Positions 57,029-64,000 of a DNA stretch of 64,000 nt are shown one piece after another. Position 1 is the stretch's first letter. Every line of letters begins with the position of its first letter. The stretch lies in contig NC_064673.1 in assembly GCF_023278565.1 (NCBI RefSeq), positions 496,001-560,000 of the forward strand, written 5' to 3'. This stretch comes from Colletotrichum lupini. Lineage: Eukaryota > Ascomycota > Sordariomycetes > Glomerellales > Glomerellaceae. The position numbers and the translations under genes were made by a program. The notes beneath the pieces are model-generated. The model searched no databases, was not told the DNA's origin, and saw nothing but the letters and a program-made list of their open reading frames with translations.

Positions 57029-59290
57029 GACGATTGCTTCCCTCAACGATGCAGAGTTATGCCAGCAAGTAGCAGTCGCTATGAGAGTGTCGTCGATGTA
57101 ATGATGTGGTCGTGAATGTCAAATCGAGGTTGTCGGTGGATCCAGGCCTTGTACAACGATTAAGTAGTTGTTGATGTGACTGATGGTTCTGAAGGGATGT
57201 TCACTCGGCTTAATCCTGTCCGTCGGTAGGGCGAAGGTCTGACTCGAAGGTCGTCGGTGTCGGAGCAACACTATGTCGACAACCACTCACGATGTACAGA
57301 TACGGGGTTGAGAAGCAGAGCCGGGGCAACTCATAGTGAAGGATGTCACGAGAGGCCCGGGAAGCGAATCTGACAGGAGGATCAAAAGACGCTTGGGAAG
57401 AGAATGCGAAGTCCAAGTAAGCAGAACGGGGCGAAACCCACGAAGGGAACGCGATTAAAAGGTTGACAGGTGCCATGGCCGAACATAAGAGAGAACTGGA
57501 GAGGTTGAATCGGCGTTCGGGGCGAGACGAATTAGGGAAAAAACGAACGTTCGGCGTTCAGCAACGCATTCGCATTCGCTAGCTCAGAAACGACCTCCTG
57601 AGCTCACGGTCCCAGTTGTTTGTCTTTGGCCCGCCGCTGCTGCCGGCCGTAAGCTGATCCCGTAGGCGAATGCGGCGTGGACCCGGCGCGCCACACCAAA
57701 AAAAACCACCAGAGAGTCAAACAAGTCGGTAGTGAGACAGACCAATACCAGTGAGGCGAGCGAAGAAGGGAGGGCACGATAGTGCAATAGTCTAGGCCGC
57801 CGCATTTCTTTCGGTCGGAGTCCCCTTGGGGTTTTGTATAGCCTTTCGGTGGCAGCAGGTCGTCCGATGAGGAATGCTAGAACCCGCCTCCCCGACGCAC
57901 CACGGCCGTTAAAGAATCAGCTGCAACGTGGTCTAGATCCATCATCCAATCCAGGCCCGATCTGATCAATGGTATCTCATCGGCGAAGGCCCTAACTTTC
58001 AGCTCCGTGAATCACTGGATCCAGGATAGATGACCTCAATCTTCCAAGTCCGAGGATGGCCAGCATCGTAGTTTGCTCAGCAACGTTTGCCAACGCCGAA
58101 GGGTATTCGTGACTACCGACCGAACAATTATGCTCCGCTGGATCCAGCTGCCGAGTGCGCAGCCAGGCCGCAGACTCCGTGCTTAGACCCAGCGACGGGA
58201 ATGAAGAAGAGAGGCGAATCCGTCGCTGAGGAATGTGGGTTCGACACCGCCTATTCGCAATGCCCACTCGGACGGCGCTCGTAAGTAGGGAGTAAACCAT
58301 GGTCATGCACTCAAAGTCCTGGCTTCGGTGATCGTTGAGTCTCCGTAGTGGATGGCTGCGCCACGCACCGAATACAATGTGCTGTTAGGATGTGTAAATC
58401 CGGGCTATCTCCCACTCTCCCTAGTATCATTTGGGAACTGTAAAGATAGCAGCAGTAACCCCTAAGCAAACAACAGGGTAAGGAGATTATAGAGCAGACC
58501 AGACGAGGGAGACGCAAACTTCATTTCGTGGCATGTTTGCTCAGAGTGCACAAAGATATGTACACACGCGCACACGGCAGAGACAGGTGCTGAGTTGAGA
58601 GAATTGAGATGGCAAAGAATACTGGCTGGGTTGACTGGGATCTCCGTTGCTTCTTTCTCAGCTTGTTGGTTTTTCATGTTTGGCTTTGAGTGCACATACG
58701 ACTGACCGTTCCCGGCACTGCTGGTGTCTGACGATCGTAGATGGAGAGGGCGAAGGCAGGGGGTTTTGTTCATACCTGACAAGCAAAGTTCCAGTCAATT
58801 TCACAATGTCTAAGGGAAAAAGAAAGCGGAGATGGATCGCAATTGTGGGGCGTTGTCCGGAAGGTAAGACCCCACGGCCGTACGGGTACCAATGCGGCCC
58901 TTTCCCGGGCCGGACGGAGGCCCGCCCTCCCACGTGCCTCCTTAGGTAACCAGCACCGTATTAATAAGTCATCGCCTGCTTACCTCATCCGTGGTCTCAC
59001 ACCTCACCGTGCGAAGAACCCCAGCACTATGCTTTGGTGCCACTTCGTCGTTGACGACACTCAGCCCAGGCACCTTCAAACGGCCAAAAAGGCGCTGGCA
59101 ACGACCGTCCCACATCCAACCCACCACAGTGCACACGTCCTGTCGCTATCGTCAGTCAAGGCCGACTTGCTATCGCATTGACTTATCGAACCTCACTATA
59201 TCGAGACTTGGACTGTCCCTGGATCTCATCGAATCCTAGTATTCAATACTTGACACATCCCCGTCCGGTCTCTCTTCGCCCGCTTCAACC
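57029..59290. other. Divergent region between MFS exporter and Ula1
   Basis: About 2.3 kb with only short ORFs that lack family features. It holds two promoters. No RNA gene is recognised. Confidence 0.6.
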
Positions 59291-61128
59291 ATGACAGACA
59301 TCATAGCCGACCAGGCGCCGCCGGCCCTCGCCGTGCCGTCGGAAAAGGAAAAGAAATATGACCGCCAACTCAGGCTTTGGGCTGCGAGCGGGCAAGCTGC
59401 TCTGGAGTCTGCCAATATCTTGCTCGTAAATTCCGGCACGGGCACTGTAGGTGTTGAAACACTCAAGAATCTCGTACTTCCAGGTATGAAACCGGTAGCT
59501 TACATGCTGGCTCTGAATGTGCACTGCTGTTCTAATACTCATCATGCAAAACTAACGTTCTTAGGAATTGGAAATTTCACGATTGCTGATGATGCCGTTG
59601 TGAATGAGGCTGATCTTGGCGTCAACTTCTTCCTGGACGAGTCCCATCTCGGCAAGTCCAGGGCCCAGAGCTGTACTGAGCTTCTGCTAGAGCTCAATCC
59701 TGAGGTTCAGGGTGATTGGTATCCTAAGACTTCGGTGAGGCAAATGAATCATGGAACCTGTGTCACAAGACTAACACAGTAGCAGGAAAATACGGGCCTC
59801 CAGGATCTTCTCAAAACCTCCAACCCCTTCACCATCATCTTGTACACACTTCCCATGAAACAAGAAGACCTCACCGTACTCGAGTCGTACAGCCGAGAGC
59901 ACAAGACGCCAGTGATCGCGATACACTCTGCGGGTTTCTACTCCTATTTCAGCACTCGTCTTCCAGGCATCTACCCCATCGTCGACACTCATCCTGACGT
60001 TACAGCCATCACGGACTTGCGGCTATTGACCCCGTGGGAAGAGCTGGAGGCCTTTGCCGACAGCCTGACGAAAGATATTGACAGTCTCGATAGCCATGAA
60101 CACGGCCACCTGCCATTCGTTGTTATTCTCCTACACTACCTGAAAGAATGGAAGTCATCTCACGACTGTAAGCCCCCGAGCAACTATAAGGAAAAAGTCG
60201 AATTTCGCAAGACGGTGGCCGCTGCTACGAGAACAGACAACCCTGAAGGAGGTGAGGAAAACTTTGAGGAGGCTGAAGCTGCCGTGTTGAAGACTATTTC
60301 GCCACCGTCACTCCCTTCTGCCGTCAAGGAGGTCTTTGAGTACAAGCATGCCGACGAGGTGAGTGCCCGCTGTATTACCTAAAAAGGCCAACCCACCTAA
60401 CAACTCTGCAGAACGAAGCCACCTCTAGCTTCTGGATCATCGCAGGAGCGGTCCGTGACTTTTATGAGAAGCACGGCTGTTTGCCAGTACCGGGCGGCCT
60501 CCCAGACATGAAGGCCCAAACTAGCGTATATGTTGAGCTTCAGAACATCTACAAGGCCAAGGCCCGCAAAGATGCGGCTGAGGTGCTTGAATCGGTCCGT
60601 CAGAAAGCCGGTGGCGAGGGCGTCGACGCAGCCGAGGTCGACTTGTTTTGTAAGAATGCGGCCTTTGTCAAGCTGGTCGTCCCTGCAAGTGGCGGGCCCG
60701 AACAGCTACGTAGCGTAGCAGGTGAGGAACATCTCCACGAGGATTGCCACAGCCGGTGCTCACACATTGCATTTACAGCGCAGGAATTTGCCAACGACGA
60801 AATGGCCAAGGAGGGCGTGGTGCCACTGTCGCTGTTCCCAATCTATCTCGCCCTCCAGTCCACGTCACACACACCCACGGCATCTTCGGATGAGATTCTA
60901 GACAAGATCAAGACACTGCTTCCAGACTGGAGCGACAACGAGCGGCTCGCGCAGGCGGCGCAAGAGGTAGCCAGGTCTGGCGGTGGAGAGCTGCACAACG
61001 TTTCCGCCGTGACAGGCGGTATGGTGGCTCAGGAGACGATCAAAATCATCACGAACCAATACGTACCCATCGAGAACACCTGCATATTCGACGGCATTGC
61101 AAGCCGATGCCAAATTCTTCGTCTCTAG
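59291..61128 (+). CDS. ULA1: NEDD8-activating enzyme E1 regulatory subunit (Ula1/APPBP1)
   Basis: With Uba3 it forms the E1 that activates Rub1/NEDD8 for cullin modification. Exons 59291-59483, 59565-59734, 59786-60358, 60412-60721 and 60779-61128 give 531 residues, the usual size for APPBP1. [21 protein letters not shown] at the start, the degenerate nucleotide-binding segment [22 protein letters not shown] (lacking the full Gly pattern of catalytic E1s), [14 protein letters not shown], and the C-terminal block [20 protein letters not shown] with ENTCIFDGI identify it. The catalytic Cys belongs to Uba3 and is not expected here. The ATG is the first in frame and directly precedes the conserved start. 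Confidence 0.96.
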
Positions 61129-64000
61129 GGGGTCGGAAATACTCTCCAATCCGGCCGCTCGTGGTAACTCCTGGCTTTCATGAGAACGGCCGTCCATGGA
61201 CCATGGACCGTGGACCCCACTAGAGCAAGGCGTGCGGGGAAGCTGACGATGCTATGTCCAGCCAGCGTGGTTGGTGAAAAGTTGGGAGCAACTCCCCTTG
61301 GGCGGAGAGATGAGGGGAAGACGATGGTACGCACCGTGACCCTGGGAGAACCCCAAGGGGGAACCGTCCGGCATTGAAGTCGCAGATCCCGGAAGAATAG
61401 ATTGTTTTTCCAATATTGGAGAAAGGTCAAACGGGGGTAGTGGTGGCAGTGGTACCTAGAGCTGGGAGACATGGAGATGGTTTCCGGGATGGCAATTTGT
61501 TTGGGGGAGGGGTGTGTGGTTGCAACTCTAGCGCCGCAGCAAACTGATTTGCAATGCTGGGGTTGGGCAAGGACACCACTTTAACCATCACTGGACCCTG
61601 TCGGATGGGTGTGTGGTTGTCTGGGCGGAGATCACGTCGGACCGCAGTCCCTTACAGCTACCTTACCTGGGATGTGGATGAATTGCGATGCGGCCAGGGG
61701 TATGCGGAACCGCTCTGGAGCAGATGGACGTGACGAGGGCTGACGATGGCGACCTGGAGAAGTCCACCTGCTATGCCTCATGATATGATTCTTGTCGGCT
61801 TCATAATCTTCAAGGACCCTATTCACCGCCAATTGTTCAGTCTTTGACCGCACATATGCAAATGATGAGTGATCTGTCAGTCTTGCCGTGATATCAGGTC
61901 CCGACAATGAAACTTCCGGATTGTGGGCAAAAGTGTCCGCAGTGAAAAGGCATCGATCGTCTGATCTGTACAGAGAGTACGACATTGAAAACACTGAAAA
62001 TGCATGCCAAGAACTCGGACGATTTCGGAGAGATAAGGATTCTTTGCTTCTCAGATCATTCCGGTGGGATATGGGATATAATTCTTCAACGGCCCCCAAA
62101 CCTTTGAATTTCCTTATTAAAAAGAAACTGATAAGTGAGAAGTGCTGGGTAGAAGATTCTTCCCTGACTCAAACGACGGCATATAACAGCGGAGCCGCCC
62201 GTTTATTGTGGTCTTATTCATACAGAAACAATGTAACATACTGCGCGACTGAGGGAATAAAACAACGTCAAACAAGTGAACACCAACCAAAACGATTCGG
62301 AAGTTCAAGAACAGAAAACCGCAAAGGGTATCAGGAACAATCCGACTTTGGAGCCGGATGTCCAGAATTTCCAATTCTGGAATATGAACGAGGGCGGCTC
62401 TGGACGGAACAGGAATCCGATTAGCGACAGCTAAGAAAGCGATTTCTTGGTATTGGTACAGAATCTGGACGTGATGGTCAGCATATTACCAAGGTTTTCG
62501 GCTGGCTTTCCGAAAGGACTGCCTCCAAGGCATTGGAAAGGCACGAAACTAGCGAAATGTCTGTCCGACAGTTCTTCAATGTCTGGCACGATCCATAAGC
62601 AATACGCAAGCCACCGGCGGGAATAAGAGGGTGTAGATGGGTGCAGATGGGCGTGTGTGTGCGTCTGAGCCGTGTCAGCAGACACCCATCAACTTCACGA
62701 TCCTCTGCAGGTTCGTCCGGCTGGCCTTGCAGGCTGAACCGGCGGCGGGCGGCAAGGTCGGATACGTGCGGCGAGTTGCCCGAGCAAGTGTCAAAGTGGG
62801 CTTCCGTATGATGGGATGCGTACCTCCTGGGCTGGGCGATGCATCTCGAGACGGTTTGCAAGCCGCATGCCTCCATCGAGTTGCTATCATGGCGGTCAAG
62901 GAGGGACTATTCTCAGGATGCGCATCCAAGATGGGTCAGGGTGCATGGACTGCGCAGAATGTGACCGACAGGGAGACTTTGAACGGCGGCTATATCGTCA
63001 AATCCAAGTGATGGAGCAATAGCGCCGACTTGTTCTGCGGCGTAGTGCTACTTGTGCTGTTGCTTCGATCCCGCAGTGCGTTTGACGGGCCCAAGATCGA
63101 GGTGTGGAAATAGAGTCAATCTTCGTAGAGGACAAGAGCCGGCAAAAGGATTGACAAGACTTGTCAAAATGTATGACGTTTGCTCCAAAGCAGAATACCC
63201 TAGACTTCTTCTTCGCTCATCAGATGGACAAGCGGGTCCTGTATTGAACCGAGAATAACGAGCAGAGAAAGGCGCAGCCGTCTCTGTGCGGGCTGGCCCG
63301 TAAACGGGCTCGCTGCCCGTCAAGCAGAGCCGTCACTCGACAACTTTCCCTGTCTCTCGGGCGCAGCCGTCGAGCAGCCGAGCCAGATGCGTCAATAAGA
63401 TTAGACACGTGTCGATAAAGGTGGCGGGCCGAATTGCTGTGCCGGCGAACATAGTAAGCTGGGCAGGCCTCTTTCGGAAGCCAGTTTGAACGACATGTAC
63501 GAGCCTCGAAAATGCACACTCGAGAGCGCCCATGCGGCATTTCGCAGTCTTCGTGATCACTCCCGCGTATATCCCGCAGGAGGCCTTACAAGTTACGGAT
63601 AGTCGTCGGAGAGGCCCTTGTCATTGTGATTACTCGCAAATTGAGCATACTCTGGGACCGGACTCGCGGAAGAATCTGGCTGAGTAAATCACGGTTACAC
63701 TGCCCCGGTCGACCGTCGGCTTGAGAAGTTGCAAGCTTCAGTCAGCGTCGGACACAAGCCGCTACTGGAAGGCCAACCATGCTTCATGCAAACATACGCA
63801 CCCCTACCTCCACAACCCGTGACTCAAAGATCCCCGCAGGAGAAGCGCGGCTAGACAGGAGACGACAAGTCTAGACGGTTCGCCGGGTCCGATACCCTCT
63901 GCTATTGCACAATCCTGAATCTGGGGAACCATGCCTTCAGGAACCTTGGAGATCATCCTCTGCAGACCATGGACAAGCTACTGCAGGAGTGCCTGGTGGT
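61129..64000. other. Apparent gene-free right end of the window
   Basis: No ORF here shows family features; the longest (+ 61888-62424, 178 codons) is unlike a real protein. There are small palindromes: GTCCATGGAC near 61192-61201, and an inverted repeat, CCCCTTGGG near 61294 with CCCAAGGGG near 61352. A gene starting beyond 64000 is possible. Confidence 0.5.

Noticed and set aside
61888..62424. 178-codon + strand ORF at the right end
   Set aside because: Composition is unlike the confirmed proteins of the window and no motif is seen.
13043..64000. tRNA, 5S rRNA and CRISPR-like features
   Set aside because: I looked for B-box-like GGTTCGANTCC words and regular spaced repeats and found none convincing; a covariance search would be needed to exclude RNA genes.

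Overview
The window is nuclear DNA of a filamentous ascomycete, most likely a Sordariomycete. The genes have short introns of about 45-75 bases with GT..AG ends and CTAAC/CTGAC-like branch sites, there is a pisatin-demethylase-type P450 and LaeA-like methyltransferases, and one block carries a strong repeat-induced point mutation (RIP) signature. The species is not identifiable from the sequence alone.

Region 1 (1-13042) is a TpA-rich transposon block with no open genes. Its ends (21-54 and 13009-13042) form a 34-base inverted repeat with one mismatch, starting inside a TA dinucleotide, as expected of a TA-target DNA transposon. Inside lies an 8090-base Ty3/Gypsy-type retroelement (2575-10664) with 190-base LTRs and a perfect 5-base target duplication (CTTTT). 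Its gag zinc knuckle, protease, reverse transcriptase, RNase H and integrase are still readable on the + strand but are destroyed by C-to-T and G-to-A changes. A further coding relic on the opposite strand lies between integrase and the 3' LTR. The region is a nest of two dead elements.

Region 2 (13.8-20.7 kb), next to the transposon, holds a P450 (minus) and two related SAM-dependent methyltransferases placed tail to tail. This looks like a small accessory, secondary-metabolism-like group.

Region 3 (22.8-51.8 kb) is a conserved housekeeping stretch: CDC45 (replication), a hemerythrin-domain protein with an in-frame stop before its tail, NCS-1 calcium sensor, long-chain acyl-CoA synthetase, 5-formyltetrahydrofolate cyclo-ligase, SmE spliceosomal protein, Mtr10/transportin-3 importin, an Ecm11-domain protein, a Tda10/glycerate-kinase-like P-loop kinase, the peroxisomal multifunctional beta-oxidation enzyme Fox2 (ending in SKL), and an RBR-type ubiquitin ligase. 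The acyl-CoA synthetase and Fox2 act in the same fatty-acid pathway, and both have a CCTCGG core in their promoters.

Region 4 (53.0-61.1 kb) holds an NADP-type short-chain dehydrogenase with a GC-AG intron and an 11-codon last exon, a 14-helix MFS exporter, and the NEDD8 E1 regulatory subunit Ula1/APPBP1. From 61.1 to 64.0 kb I see no gene. Neighbouring genes are often tail to tail with short spacers (for example 123 bases between the cyclo-ligase and SmE stops). All splice sites were read by eye from splice consensus, frame and family motifs; none is backed by transcripts.
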